Notes: a model not told the origin generated them from the sequence alone. DNA of 64,000 nucleotides from Tipula vernalis (GCA_958295665.1 OY282558.1:46190389-46254388); one strand, 5' to 3'; numbered from the stretch's first letter, positions 10,561 to 23,919 are shown. Numbers and translations: made by a program.

Positions 10561-11398
10561 CGCAGGTACTTCTTAGTTTCTTAGTTCTGATCGCAAGTCT
10601 CTTCTTAATTTGACAATGTTTTAATCCGCCCATATTCTTAGGAGCCTATAGATCTACCTATAATTAGAGTGAACAAACGTTCACCACTCCAATCTTAATC
10701 TAAATTAAACAAGTTACAAGAATTGTGAAAGCATTCCAAAATACAGAAATTGGGAAACGAAATGAAATTAAAATATTGATAAATCTTACGATGAAATTCG
10801 GTATGAACCGATTAATCAGCGCTAAGCCGTAATTGATTGATGACAACTAATTTGGAAAATTTTATCTCGCGCATTTTAAGAAAGAAAAAAAAATAAATAT
10901 TTCCCACACAGTATTTGCTCTCTAAATATATTGTTGATGTATTTGTACCTCGAAGAAAAGTGAAAAGTTCATCAAAGTTGAGAAGCCATATAGCTACGTA
11001 TCAATCAAATAAATTCATTGTTTAACAAATAAATATTACAAAATTTTGCCATTGTAAATGTGTTCGTACGTATACTCGAGAAAGAGATACAATTAAACTC
11101 TTAATCTAAATTAGCCCAAAAACATTTACAATTAGCCAAATATTTTTATTTCTTAATGACGGTGAACGGTGTTTTTTTAATTTTTTTATTAAATAATAAA
11201 ATAAGAATTCATATATACACAATCAACAAACACCAATTTTCAAATCGTGCACACGGTTATATACTCGCGTACCTACAACACACATAAACTACACACAAAA
11301 TCAACAAAATACAAAAAAAAAGGTGTAGAGTGTAGTGTACAACTACATTATGAATACAACAACAAAAAAACTAAAAACTTTTTACTTTGAGTATACAA
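10561..11398. other. AT-rich upstream region of the 11.7-kb exon
   Basis: No coding signal. It contains a local repeat at about 10555-10610 (CTGATCGCA...TTCTTAGTTC twice) and CTTAATCTAAATTA near 10693 and 11099. It probably serves as distal promoter sequence for the gene starting at 11739. Confidence 0.4.
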
Positions 11399-11434
11399 GT
11401 CAGTATTTAGAAATCACTGAGTCTAGTAAGACCT
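11399..11434 (+). promoter_or_regulatory. Candidate Inr+DPE core promoter, no TATA box
   Basis: TCAGTA at 11400-11405 matches five of six positions of the arthropod initiator TCAKTY, with the A at 11402 as +1. AGACCT at 11429-11434 is then exactly +28 to +33 and fits the downstream promoter element consensus RGWYVT at all six positions. No TATA-like box lies 25-30 bases upstream. The predicted 5' leader to the ATG at 11739 is about 337 bases, A/T-rich, and includes short stretches of A. This is inferred from consensus and spacing only. Confidence 0.4.
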
Positions 11435-11738
11435 AGCGCGGAATTGGATACAAAAAAAAACTCTCAATTCGCGGTTTTTTCCGTTTTTATTTTTTTTTTT
11501 TGTTAATATACAAGAGAGGGCGTGTGCTGTGTGTGACTGTGTCATCATAATATAACAATAAAATATTTAAACGTGGATGGTTTTAAAAAATAAAAATAAA
11601 AAAATTAATTTTGTTTTAAGTTTAAGATTACAAAAAAAAAAAAAGAAATTTCTAAATTAAATTTATCTATAAAATAGAAGAGAAAGTTTTAAGTTTAAAT
11701 TACAACAAAAAAAAAAATTTTTTAAAAATAAATCAAAT

Positions 11739-11963
11739 ATGAGCGATCAAGATGAAGTCGACCGTTCAATAAAAAATAATATTAGTAATAGCAATGGTGA
11801 TACTAAAATGAATAGTACTAGTGGTAATAATAATAATAATCATAATATTAGTGATACTAGTAAAGATAGTAGTGGCAATAATAGTGGGGTAAAGAAAAAA
11901 CAGTGGGTTAAATTTGAGGAGGATGAGGATAGCAGTAAAAACGATGGGAATACCGAAATCCAG
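11739..11963 (+). CDS. First coding exon, probably of the TMEM268-like gene at 47.7-50.3 kb
   Basis: The ATG in context AAATATGAG opens a 75-codon exon rich in Asn, Ser, Asp and Lys. It is a disordered, hydrophilic N-terminus ending in KKKQWVKFEEDEDSSKND and GNTEIQ. It closes at a CAG|GTGAAA splice donor in phase 0; without splicing the frame stops at 12011. The next plausible coding exon on this strand begins at 47675 (TTTCTAG|TTA) and is also in phase 0. I therefore join them across a ~35.7-kb intron. The join is inferred. An alternative is that this is the first exon of a gene whose other exons were missed. Confidence 0.55.
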
Positions 11964-13136
11964 GTGAAAACTATACTCGTAATCTCTAGTCTAGCTCAAA
12001 TAATCTCATAATTTCTATTGTTAATGTTTGTTTTAATCGTTCGTCCGCAACAATACACATAGATAGTTTTTTTTTGTGTAGATTTTCAGATTGTTAACTG
12101 TGATGTGTGAGAATAATATTGTGTATGAAATTAGCATATTATTATACTTGGCCAGTGGCGTACCGTAAACTCTTAATTGATTTAAATGTATGTAAACACA
12201 ATGTAATGCGAATATCGCAAAATTACTGTCATGAATGTTTTGTGATTCATAATGCATGAAATTAAACGTAATATTCACCGGTTCAGGTAGTTCAACCAAT
12301 TAGTCGATTGAAATATTGGTATGCGATAAACGAAACCACAAAAACCCATTTATTTATTGTACATCGCGATGTAGACGTGTGACAATTCAATGGTTTTTTC
12401 GATTACTACAATAAATCATTTTGGGTAGGGCATTATTTAGTTTATGTCGTAAACGTTTATTGTTCCTTCTAAACTTCTAAAGTTAGTAAAACTAAATCGC
12501 TGGGTAATTAAATAACAATTATCCATAATTTGTCTGTTCTTCACAACAAAAAAAAAGGGGCTAAGCTTATGTATAAGTGCAAAATCTTTCCGTGCGGTTG
12601 AGCACACACCTTACACAATTATTCTACTGTGACAAATATTTAAAAACAAAAAAACAAAAAATCCACAGCATCTCAACAATATACAGCATGATAAGCAAAA
12701 ATATATTTTTATTAAACGATTACTCAAATTATTTCTGCATCAGCACGCTATGTTGGAGTATTTGTATTGTGCAATGACCTTACGTGATTATTATTAGATG
12801 TATAACAACAATTTGCGGTGCTTTAAAAATAGGTTAACTGAAATAACTTTTTGGCCGTTAAACTCCAACATATTTTGGCAAAATAAACAAAGACTAATTG
12901 AAAAGTCAACAAATCAATTTAAAACAACTTGAAACGACGACTTAGTAGAATAGCATGAAGAGATTTTTACAATTAGAGGCGTTTAATACTTCGATCGTAG
13001 AATTTGGTTATCGGTCGAAATTGTCGAATACAGAAAATATTTGTTCACCTAAAAGGCCACCTCTAACTTGAAAATAACCCGGTTTAAGCTATAGTGGAAA
13101 TATTAAAGTCATCCCAAGGCCACAAGAATCTTGTCT

Positions 13137-13460
13137 TATAATATTTTTCGTTGCGCTCGGATCTTATTTTGAAATAAAAATAACTTTTATTTTGATTTTT
13201 AATTATAAACAATTTATTTATGTAATTGTTACATTTCGCGATGTATTGTGCAATGATGCATCGTCAGAACAAACACAAAAAAAAATGTTTACGAACAATA
13301 TTAAATTTATTGCAACAATATTTTTGTTTGTTCTGAAGATGTATCACACAATGGCGCGAAATGTAACAATTAGATAAATAAATTGTTTATAATTAAAAAT
13401 CAAAATAAAAGTTATTTTTATTTCAAAATAAGATCCGAACACGACGAAAAGTATTTTATA
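13137..13460. mobile_element. Fold-back MITE with ~110-bp inverted arms
   Basis: The left arm from CGGATCTTATTTTGAAATAA (13158) to TTACATTTCGCG (about 13240) is repeated in reverse complement at about 13352-13437 with roughly one mismatch in 80 bases. Pairing then continues less perfectly through CAGAACAAACA (about 13266-13276) and TGTTTGTTCTG (about 13326-13336). The outer ends (TATAATATTTTTCG / CGAAAAGTATTTTATA) also pair with a few differences. The loop is about 50 bases. No protein is encoded. A transcript would form a long hairpin. Confidence 0.8.
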
Positions 13461-13981
13461 ATTATTCATCACGAATGAACCGAAAACAATTTTAAGAGAA
13501 TATTATCATTTAATAGATTTTTTTAAGCCTGAAGCTTCAGATACGAAGAGTGAAATTCCCGTAAATATTGTGAAAGAACTGTCATCTAATGTTTACATAT
13601 TTGTGTAACCAACGGATTTCGATATAATTGGTGATCTCGACCTATTTTCCGAATACTGCATAGATCTAGATATAGATAAAATGACGAATCAATGATTTGT
13701 TTTTGAACATTAAACATTTACGAGGGTACATAATAAATGTAATAGATGGCGTCTCAATCGCAATTCTCATACAACATTTAAAAAGTACTATCTTTAGGTA
13801 GGCCATGGAAAAATGTTTACACAGATCTGTCAGATAGTTCAGTTTCTACAACATTTGAAAGCATTTAACCTCTTGTTGATAAAACTTAATTTTTTGCGAG
13901 GAGAAAATACAATGCAAACCCAAAAATCGCTTAAGAAAAATATAAGTCACCCCACCAGAAACGGCCGATAAAATCCATGGT

Positions 13982-14640
13982 ATGATATTTTATGATCAGA
14001 GAGATAAAGTGTGTGAGATTGCTGAGGTTGTAGGGTGCCGCCTTTACTTACAATTAATTACAAACATAATCGAATGACAACTTCAAATGAATGTTTGGCG
14101 ATTTTTAACCTTAATCCTATCGAGTTTTTGCGCCGATTCGTTAATATCGATGAAACATCGGTCCATTAACATACAGTGGATGTCCCCAAAGGAATCGGCG
14201 CGGAAGAAGGCAAAGGTGGGTCTAAAGAAGGCAAAGGTGGGTCACGCGGTATAATCTACATCGATTACCTTAAAAAGGGGGAAACGATAAACAGAAAATA
14301 TCATGCAGACTTATTGGACAGATTTCACGACGATTTGCCGAAAAAACCACCACATTTGGCAAATAAAATGTTCTTTTCCATCAAGACAATGCACGTGTAC
14401 TTGTGTGTGTAGTCGCCATGCCTAAATTCCATGAGTTGGGATACAAATTGCTGCACCGCATCCACCATAGTTTATAGTTATTTCCTGTTTCCGAATATGA
14501 AAAAATGGTTTGGCGAAAAAAATTTGGCTCAAACAATGAGGTGATTGCTGAAACAAATCCAAATTTTGAAGTGTATGAAATTATCCCAGGAATCCATCCC
14601 AGCAAAAATCAGGCAATACTATTTCCATCCCATCCCAGTT
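13982..14640 (+). pseudogene. mariner transposase remnant (second lineage)
   Basis: Frameshifted translation follows a mariner transposase: RDKVCEIAEVVG (about 14001), NRMTTSNECLAIFN (about 14072), FLRRFVNIDET (first catalytic Asp, about 14128-14160), GIIYIDYLKKGETINRKYH, LLDRFHDDL, a frame change to LFHQDNARV (second Asp, about 14380), AMPKFHELGYKLLH, then a degraded C-terminus with EVIAETNPNF-like text (about 14540). The region after the IDET box is replaced by GAEEGKGGSKEGKGGS, encoded by an 18-bp tandem repeat at about 14199-14240. Dead copy; terminal repeats not identified. Confidence 0.8.
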
Positions 14641-15129
14641 TTTTCTAAATTATAGCAAAAACTGATTTGATAAAAGAAAATATTTGTAAATAAGGGATTC
14701 GAATTAGATAGAAGTTGAGATTTGCGAAAAATATTTGTGAATTTGATGTTCTAATTAATGGCACTTGAGGTAATGGTACATTGAGTACCTGTAAATGTCG
14801 AGTCTAAATCATAAGAGAGCCTGTAAATGACAGTAACTGAATGTTCCAAAAGTCCCATTAGTTAAAATATCGAATTCAGAAATATTCATTTTCGGCTATA
14901 CACATGTGAGCCAATGGCGCAACTAAAAATTTCGGGCCGCCCGCAAACTTTTCCTTGGGCTCCTAAAATTCTTCTTGTACATAGGAACAAGTAAAGCTTT
15001 TAGTTAAAAACATATTTCTTCCTATTGTCCAGCCTCGCATTAATTAAAAGTATCTGATTTCGAGAGTATAGATGGTATAGTTCAATGGCTTCAAATAAAA
15101 CGAAATTTCTTGCAATCAACATGCACAAT

Positions 15130-15770
15130 AAAGCATCACAAATTTGAAAGAAATAATCTCAAAAATTTTGAATTTTCAAAGTATCTTGAATATTCTAGAA
15201 AGTTCTCAAACATCGAATTATCGTTCCTAATAATTATAGTAAGTGCAGAAAATTGCCATACAAAATTCGAATAAATTTGAAAATCTTTATAAATTTCGAA
15301 TAATATCCTAGAAAAGTCGAAAATCTAAGAAAATCTCTCTTTCAGGCAAATTCGAATAATCTCTATATTATGTGAATCTCGATTGATCTCAAACAATTTC
15401 AATAATAACGAAAAATTTGAATAATTTCGGAAAGCCTGTAAAAATCTAGAAAAGCCACAAAAATTTCGAAAATTCGTGTAAATATCGAAATATTTGTCAA
15501 GTTACTTAATGTTACTAATACTACTAAGCAAAATGCTACTAAACTAAGTGTTAGGACTAAGCTTAACAAAACCGTATAGAATAAGAATGAAACAAATAGT
15601 AACGGATATTATCGTTAATATTAAACAATCATATTCTTCGATTAAGCTCTAAGATTCTCGAGTAACATCGAACTATCAAATACAACCGACAATCTCAATC
15701 TCGAAAATCTCGAATAACGTGACTGCTTCGAAACAACGAATCACCAATTAAGTCTCGAACATCACGTATA
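15130..15770 (+). repeat. Degenerate TCGAA-rich tract, copy 1
   Basis: Dozens of near-repeats of a motif like TCGAATAATCTCGAAAAT occur without fixed spacing (AAATCTAGAAAAGCC, AATTTCGAAAATTCG, AATCTCGAATAACG). There is no coding frame. Similar tracts occur at 17030-17640 and, in reverse orientation, at 24500-25310. Confidence 0.55.
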
Positions 15771-17029
15771 CCATTTCCATGCTATTTAATTAATGGGATA
15801 TTTATTTATTTATTTACTAGTCACAAACGATGCCATGATTGTGCCATGTCCTAATAATTCAGCCAACTCTGGATTTCTGGATTTAAGGTATAATTGCAGG
15901 ATGCCTTCTTTTCACGAAACAGCACTTCAGTGATCTACGGCTGACGGTTTTTACGCAACCAGGATCCAATTCCAGCTCATCATCATCTTTCTACAGGTTT
16001 AAAATGTTGCTTAGCGGTGGCTGGATATTTTAATTTTAAATCAGCAAAATTATTTGTGACCCTTCCTACGTGTTCTAACTTTGCATGGTGCATCAGCAAT
16101 TGTCGTTTAAAATTTATATAAAAATTAAATAAATTTAGAATAAAAAAATCACAGAAAATAAAAAAAACGTTCATCTGACTCGAAGGTCAAAGCCTGCTAC
16201 ACTCCAATAATCTCGAGAAATTTTAAAAATGAATAAAACATGAAATGCGAGACAAGGGGAAATGGAACAGGAGAACCCGTCGAAAACAAACAAAACAATT
16301 TGCGATTTCCTTATATATATTTAAAATAGTTTTTCAAAATAAACCGTTTTTACCGGGTTTACCGGTAGTTTTAGTTTTTATTTATCGTTTACCGGTAATA
16401 AAAAAGATTCGGTAAGTTATAAACTATAAATCGAATGAATCATTATAGAAACTGACTAGTTTGGCTCAGGTATCCGTTGATTCTCTTGCTAAAGACAAAG
16501 ACGCTCCTAATGAGGGAATGAGGGAAACAGGATATTCGCGGTTAGATATTGAAGCAAAGTTAGCTTTTTTCAAAATAAATTTAATCAGAAACTCAACCTT
16601 TTCTAATCAAAACTTGATTTGTAAAATGTTGAATTGGTTTGGAAAAAGGCTTAATTTGATTTATGAAAGGTTGAATTTGAAGTGCAAAAGAGGTAAATTT
16701 GGAGAGGAAACTAAAACCGCTACCATTTAATGTTAAATGTTTTAATTTCAAACAAGTCTATAGCAAATCTTGTTCATTTTTGTTTCTGTGGAGTCAGATT
16801 ACGTGTAGTTACTCCGACATTCACTTCATTAGAACACCGCCTTTTTTAAAAAAATTCTAAAAATGTCCCATTCTACAATTTTGAAAAGGTGGTCTACTTT
16901 AAGCTTAATCTGAGCTACCATCTGAGCTACCTTCCTATTATATATATAATCCTGGGATAACTTCACACACTTGAAGAGTGGCCGAAGTCCCATTTTTTGG
17001 GTTCAATTTCGGAAATCTATGTAAGTTAA

Positions 17030-17640
17030 TTCAAAAACCTCGAAATCTCTATTAGATTATATTTCAGTTCTGTGCTTAATTCAACTCCAAGTTTAATTTG
17101 TATTACATAATACTCAACGCCAAGCCAATCTGAAATAAACTTAAAACCATAAAACTCCCTTAAAATACCGAAAATATCGATGTATCACTATAAATCTGTC
17201 ACATATCGATTCTACAATACTTTAGAAATGTTGAGTAATATCGCGAAACTCGAATAAACTCGAATGAGATGATTCTAGAATAATCTCGATATACCCAATT
17301 TCGAATAATCCCGAAAATAAACTTAGATTTGTAGATATGCTTTAAAAATCTCAATGTTAAGCGATTTAAAAGCAAGAAAACGTTTTCTCCTAAAAATAAC
17401 GGAAAGTTGATAATTTTGAAATAAAATCTACATTAAAAAAACTCGGTTTACGAGAATTTCACCTAATTCAATGCTGCGTACGCTTAATTCGAAAATTTTA
17501 AAACAAACTTCGAATGCGCTTAAAAATTTCGAGAAATCACATAAAATATCGAGAATCCCTACATACCTGTGTAACTTGGTAACAGTTGGGGCAAATAAGC
17601 GTCAAAATTCGAGAAACTAGAATGATTTGAATAATCCCAA
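17030..17640 (+). repeat. Degenerate TCGAA-rich tract, copy 2
   Basis: Same motif style as 15130-15770: AACCTCGAAATCTC, ATCGCGAAACTCGAATAA, AATTTCGAATAATCCCGAAA, TCGAGAAATCAC. Boundaries are diffuse. Confidence 0.55.
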
Positions 17641-20600
17641 TTAAGATATTTCCAATGTACAAAATTAAACAACTAAATCCTAAAATGTGGACGCCTGGTG
17701 GACGATTTAGTAAGCATCACATGGGATTGTAATTTTTTTTTTTTGAAAAGCAATTATGTAAAACATTTAGAGTTCTCGACATGATAACATAATCACATTT
17801 TCTCGCAATTGGGACTTTGTTAGTTACGAGTTTTCGATACTCATAACTCGAAATACAAGACCAACCGAATCACTTTAAATAAATTTAACGCCTGCGTGTT
17901 TCATATTTTAGTTGAAAAAATTCTCACTTTGAGCAAAAGTTTTGGTCTTTTTCCCAATGTCATGAAGAATTTGATTTTCCCAAACCGAAAGCAGTTGTGT
18001 GCAAAATTGTTAACCAATTTCTTCGATTTCTAATGATGAAATTATTGGAAGTAAAAAACCAAGGAATTAATGCAGCTTCAATGTAATTTCCGAATTCCAA
18101 ATTCTCTAATCAGCTGATTGTAACGAAGTAACCAAATGATCGAATAAATTTTGGAAATAAGATTAAAATAACGAGAAAGTCAGGTACCGTACAACTGTTC
18201 TGAACTTTCCAGGATAACTTATATATTTTGAGTGTAAACTTTAAATAAATTACAAAAGAGAAGTTGAATCGAACACTTTCTAGAACATACTAATGTAGGA
18301 TACCTCCTTCCAAATCGTGGCTTGCATTAAGGGACTTAAAGTTAGAATATGTCTTTGGGCTCAACTAAGGGAATATTTTGTAAAAAAGCGGGTGCTATCA
18401 GCGGTTACCAGAAATGTTTACAATCAACTAACGGACATCATCCCCGTATTAAAGCTTTACCAGCTTTTCATACTGAAAAATAAAATTACGACCGAAACGA
18501 AACGATAGCATAATATAAGTGAATCACTAAAACAAATCAATACTTTAATAGTCCAGTATACGCTTCTTGTTTTTTAGGATTGAAAAGTACCCCTTATGAC
18601 TACAATTGCTCAATAAGCATTACTCGAAATAATATTTGCTTTTTGACATTACGAGTCGTGCGATATTTCTGACATAGAGATAAGTCAAAATATCAAAAAA
18701 TTGTTTGGGATTTTTCAAGATTTTTAAATTTGTTCTAGATTTGTTTGGTATTGAGTTCAAGCATCGTGTTTTTGGTATTATTCGATTAAGCGTAGCATCT
18801 CATAGAGGCAACGTCCTCAAAATTCCAGACTATTTGTTATTTTTGGATTAACCTATATTGACGGATTTAGTTGGACATTGGAGTTAATCGAAATTATCAA
18901 CATTATTCAAGTTTTTCATAACTAATTGAGTTTTAAAAGTTATTTTTTTAGATTTACTTGTGCCTATAACATTCATTGAGGTGACAGAATATTCGAGATT
19001 ATTAGTGAATCCTAGACTTTTGTATTTATTTTCGGAAATATTCTTAATTACTTTTCCCACTATAACGAAGTTATATTGGGTAAGTATTGTGATCGCGAAA
19101 AAAAATGTGTTACAGATTTTCATATTTCTCGACGAATTAGGTTATTAGGACCCCGAAACATCGATTAGAAAATGTCGTGTCTGTCCTTCAGTCCTTACAT
19201 CCTTCCGTCCTTCCAGTTATATATTTTTATTATTTTTGATGTTGCCTCCCATTCTCACAAATATTGATAGTTTTGGTCGAAATTCTGTAACAAGATAGAT
19301 TTTAGTAGCAAGCAGTTTGTGTCAACTTTTAGGTCCATTCGAGTCTAGAATAGAGGAGTTTGCAGTGGAAGAGAAAACTGTCAAACAGATTTTCTCAAAA
19401 ACGGGACAGACGATTTTTTTGTTATGTTGATGATAAATTTGGCAATTCATCATCTACGTGTTCATAAAATTTGAACTCGATAGAGGCATTACGTGGGGGT
19501 CATTTTAACAAAAAGGAGTAATATAAATTTGTTGATCTGTTTTCCGATGTAATGTCGAACTTTTCGAAGAAATATTTTTCTACGGCTAATAACAACTTCC
19601 AAATTCCAATAATTGTTCCCTAGGTGTCTTTAAGAGGAAATGAATAGATTACCTAAAATACTTTGCTGGTGGCAAATAATATCGACAACATTTAAAAATA
19701 AAATATATCTATTAAGCTTTTAAATATAGCAAGACCAAGACATTCATATTTCTATGACATTGACATTTCTGTGACATTTTATTGACATTTTATGATATTT
19801 TAATGATTGAAATTTCAACGACATGTTGATCGATACATTATTTGTGAATTGCTCCAATAAAATCGCATTTAAAGGTGTTATTTCTGAGTATTAAATTCTC
19901 CTGGTATTAAAGGTCGTATATAAATCTTAATAGCAAGTTACTATGGGACGCCTTGAGGTGGGATTCGGTGACAAAACATAATTAACGTTAATTCTGATTT
20001 TATATTGTTTGTATTGCTCGAATGGTCCACAGCGATGCGCCGTCCAGACTGAAGCACTGAGTAAAGAATTAAGTCAGCCAACTCTCACGTTGCTCACATA
20101 ATATTGTGATCTAAACAAACGGCACGAATTTTCAGAAAAGAAATTTTGAACATTGTGGATGCTCTCTGAACGGAGTAATTTAAATTCTTAAGGACTTTCT
20201 ATAGTATACTAGAGATATATAACTGTATCTCATTGTTGTTGGCGAATGTGACTTTTATTACTGTTCAACATGTTTCAGCTCTACATAATCTATCTAGAGT
20301 TGAAGATTTATATTTTCGTGACAGTAAGGGGTCTCCAAATTTAAGAAAAACCGTGCTGAAATAACGGAAATTGTTTGTAAAATATAAATGGTTGGTTTAG
20401 TGATCTATACTGTCCTACTAAGCGCAAAGAGAGTATCTGCATTTTAAACTTATTGACTAATTCAAACTTTTAGGTTAAATTGAGTGGCATTCAGTTTGTA
20501 TGTAGCACAATATTTGCAGTATAAATACGGCTAAACTGGTCTAGCATCAGATAGAATATGCGCTTAGGAATTGCTAGGCACTAATGTCTCATTTTCCGAA

Positions 20601-22385
20601 AAAAATGTAGATACCCCTTTATGCTTAGTATAGGGCAGTATAATGGGCGCTTTGTGAGAAAACTGTTGCTCGAGGAATCGGATAGACCCAATTTTTTCCA
20701 AAAGTTCCAAGATTATTCGCAAGGCGAATAGTTTTGCGCAAGTTGTTATATATTGCGTCATACGATGTTACAGAATTAATGACTCTTCGGTTTTTGGAAT
20801 TTGGATTTTATCCGTCGTTTGTATGGCTTTGATATTACAATATTTTAGAAGGTATAGGATATTTCAGAACAATGAGATTACTAGGGATTTTCATATTCAA
20901 ATTTAGTTTGACATTTTTCAAGAATATTTAAAATTCCTCGATATGGTGGCGGGAAACTTTTCAAAAATGTCTGCTTGAACAAGAAATATTCACTATTCTA
21001 TAATATTGATACATAATAGATGACCTGAAATATATGTATTATGTTTTTAAAGATAGTCTACCACAACATTATGCATATATTGCAGACCACCTACACACAA
21101 CAAAAAGCTGGCGTATTTCCATCCATATTTTTCTCATTTTATCAAGAAACTGCGAATATTTTAGGGCAATTTATAATTAAACGACATGTTTACACTTAAT
21201 TATGATTCATACACAGAAGCAGGTTTTTATATAATAATTCTCAAAACGACTTTCGTTTTTAAGACATTCCTTTTAACACCCAGTTATTGCATATTTTTTT
21301 TATTAATAAATCGACCCAAATAATAATGCCATTGCATCAAAAATATCACGTAAAGTCAGTAACCTATACCTCACAAATAAGAACTCCAAATTACATATTA
21401 CGTATCTTGTTTGGCTAACAGCAGGTATCTAATGAATAAATACATTTGAGTCGACCGCAATATTATCGTAAATGACCCATCCACGATATCACATACAAAT
21501 AAATACAAATTTTATCATATTTCTTACAAGCAAAATATGTACTCGCTTAATATATTTGTTTACATATAATGACAAATATTTACCTTTTGTTATATTAAAA
21601 AATGTAACGTAGATATTTATATGTAATATAGACTTAAATAACGGCTTAAGATTATTTAGAAGAAAATTTCGAAAATATCGAAAGATAAAAGTTTATTAAT
21701 TCAAATAGAAAAAGCTTGTAAGTCCATCTGATAATCACGTCCGGTGACGCTTTGTGTTGGTGTGTTCACCTTAAACTGGAAAGGTGAATTGTTTATAGTA
21801 ATTATTGCCACGTGAAAACCAGGCAACGAAAATATAAAATCAATTTAATTGCAGTCAACAAAAACATGCCCTAGTTTCTGTCTACTCTTAGTTTGTATCA
21901 CATTATAGTGTACGTTAGTTACTTTTCTTGTGTTGAATTTGTATACAATACGTAACCATATAATGTTTCATTACTATAGAGACACTTAGTTTTGTGTTTA
22001 ATGTGTATGCTTTGTATTTAAACAAATTATGTAACTTTAATGGAATTTACGTTTAGCATTTTAAAACGAATAAAAATGAATGTACGCATATGTACGTCGA
22101 CATTAATAAGGTGATATTATTTAATTCAAACTAATAAACTTATTTTTCAAAAAAATTGTGAAGTTGTCTAAGAATTTACTCGTAATTCTAGTTTCCATAT
22201 CCCTTATTACCAGTTTTTTTTTTTTTTTTGTAAAAACGATTTAAATATTTGTTCACTGACAGTGATAAATTTTGTACTTTTACGACCAAACTTATGGTGT
22301 ATTTTGTGCTATAGGCTAACCTATTTATTTATGGATTGTAATTTGGAATTAATGGCACTTAGGAACAATAAGAAATTAACTGATT

Positions 22386-22624
22386 GGTTGCGTCCGAAAT
22401 TCGAATTTAAGTGCACATTATTTAAAATGCAAATTTTTTATTTAAATTAAATTTCTGTATAATCATTCAATTAATTAAAATTGGACAACCGTGAATTAGT
22501 AAATCGATAATTATGATTAATTTAAATATAAATTGACATCAAAGAACATGTTAAAAATGTACATCACATGTAGTTTTTTGAAATGTGTCTTCGCTAAATG
22601 CACATTTTCTATTTCGGACGCACC
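22386..22624 (+). mobile_element. ~240-bp MITE, copy A
   Basis: It begins GGTTGCGTCCGAAATTCG and ends TTTCGGACGCACC, giving terminal inverted repeats of the form GGTGCGTCCGAAAT. It aligns along its whole length with the reverse complement of 23118-23366. No protein coding. The terminal repeat family is unrecognised. Confidence 0.8.
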
Positions 22625-22732
22625 CCCTAAGTGCCTTATCTTGAGATTTCCGCTAAATACCCTTATGTATGTATAATGTATTTAAATGTATTTTTGTATG
22701 TGTAACTTCTACTTAAAAGCATTCAGAAACGA

Positions 22733-22810
22733 GGTGCGTCCGAAATGCGAATTTAAATGCACATTTTTTAAAATGCGCATTTTTGCATAAAATTAAATTT
22801 CTCTATGTGT
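22733..22810 (+). mobile_element. Truncated MITE copy C (left end only)
   Basis: GGTGCGTCCGAAATGCGAAT and the following ~65 bases match the left end of copies A and B. The similarity fades after about 22810 and no matching right end follows. Confidence 0.7.
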
Positions 22811-23117
22811 TCTGAGTGCTAATTAATTTTTTTTTTTTAATTATTATTTCGCTTCTTAATTGCACTGTGTGCAGTGTAACGTAAGAGAGGAGATAGAAGG
22901 GAGTAAGGGAATTTAATTTTCGTTTTAATTCTTTATAAACTCAGTGCGGGATCAAAGAAGGGTTTCAAAGTATTTTCATGTGATTTAATTGGTAAATATG
23001 TTTTACGAGAGAACTGGCGCCATGGTGATACCATATAATTCCATTATTTCTAGTGAATTTAGAGAGTTTGTGATGCTTCTACTATTCGATAAGCTCAACT
23101 TTAAATTTTACATAATG

Positions 23118-23366
23118 GGTGCGTCCGAAATGGAAAATGTGCATTTAGCGAAGACACATTTAAAAAACTACATGCAATGTAGTTTTTATGTACATTTTTA
23201 AAACACCTATTTGATGTTAATTTATATTTTAATTAACCATATTTATCGATTTATTAATTTGGGTTTGTCCAATTTTAATTAATTTAATGATTTTAATGAA
23301 ATTTTATTTAATCCAAAAATGCGCATTTTAAAAAATGTGCATTTAAATTCGCATTTCGGACGCACC
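23118..23366 (-). mobile_element. ~250-bp MITE, copy B (inverted relative to A)
   Basis: The reverse complement begins GGTGCGTCCGAAATGCGAAT and ends TTTCGGACGCACC. Apart from a few indels, one of them around the small palindrome CTACATGCAATGTAG (about 23172), it matches copy A end to end. Confidence 0.8.
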
Positions 23367-23919
23367 GAATATATAGTAGGTATTAAGGCGCCCCCCAACC
23401 AAATTTGGGAATTATTCTAGGCACGTGTTTTCCTTATAAACCTTAAATATATAAGGAGCTCGGAAGTTGGAGAAAAAATTACTTCTTATTAAATAACTTA
23501 GAGCTTATGGCCAGTATTTCAATGTTCTTTCAATGTTGTTTAACTTTTGAATTCGGTATTTCAATTTGTAACTAACATTAATTTAACCAGTTATTTTGCA
23601 CCGGTTAAATATTTAACTAAAGCTAAACTCATATTTTCGAAAATTAATTTATTGCTATACCAACGGGTTTGTTGACGTACAAAAATTATAAGAATCTATT
23701 TAACCATAGGGGAAACAAAAATTAGTTAACTGAAATGAACAGTTAAATTCAAATTAAATATCTTAGATTACAAATTTCCACAGTTAAATATTCGTTCTTT
23801 ATTTAATAGTTTATTAACTCCGAAAGTAATTTTCTCAAATTAAAACCTGCAACAATCACATGAACCCATTATGAATTTATCATTTTTAGTCTCTTTCTAA
23901 ATGATAAATTTCCAATCTC

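Noticed and set aside
14176..14412. A 78-codon frame that could be called a small gene
   Set aside because: It is the middle of a frameshifted mariner transposase; its Gly/Lys repeat comes from a tandem duplication.
16461..16730. An 89-codon open frame
   Set aside because: It starts at a non-ATG codon, has no recognisable motif and is followed by low-complexity text; not distinguishable from chance.
22989..23201. A 70-codon open frame
   Set aside because: Its second half lies inside MITE copy B and is only the terminal repeat translated.
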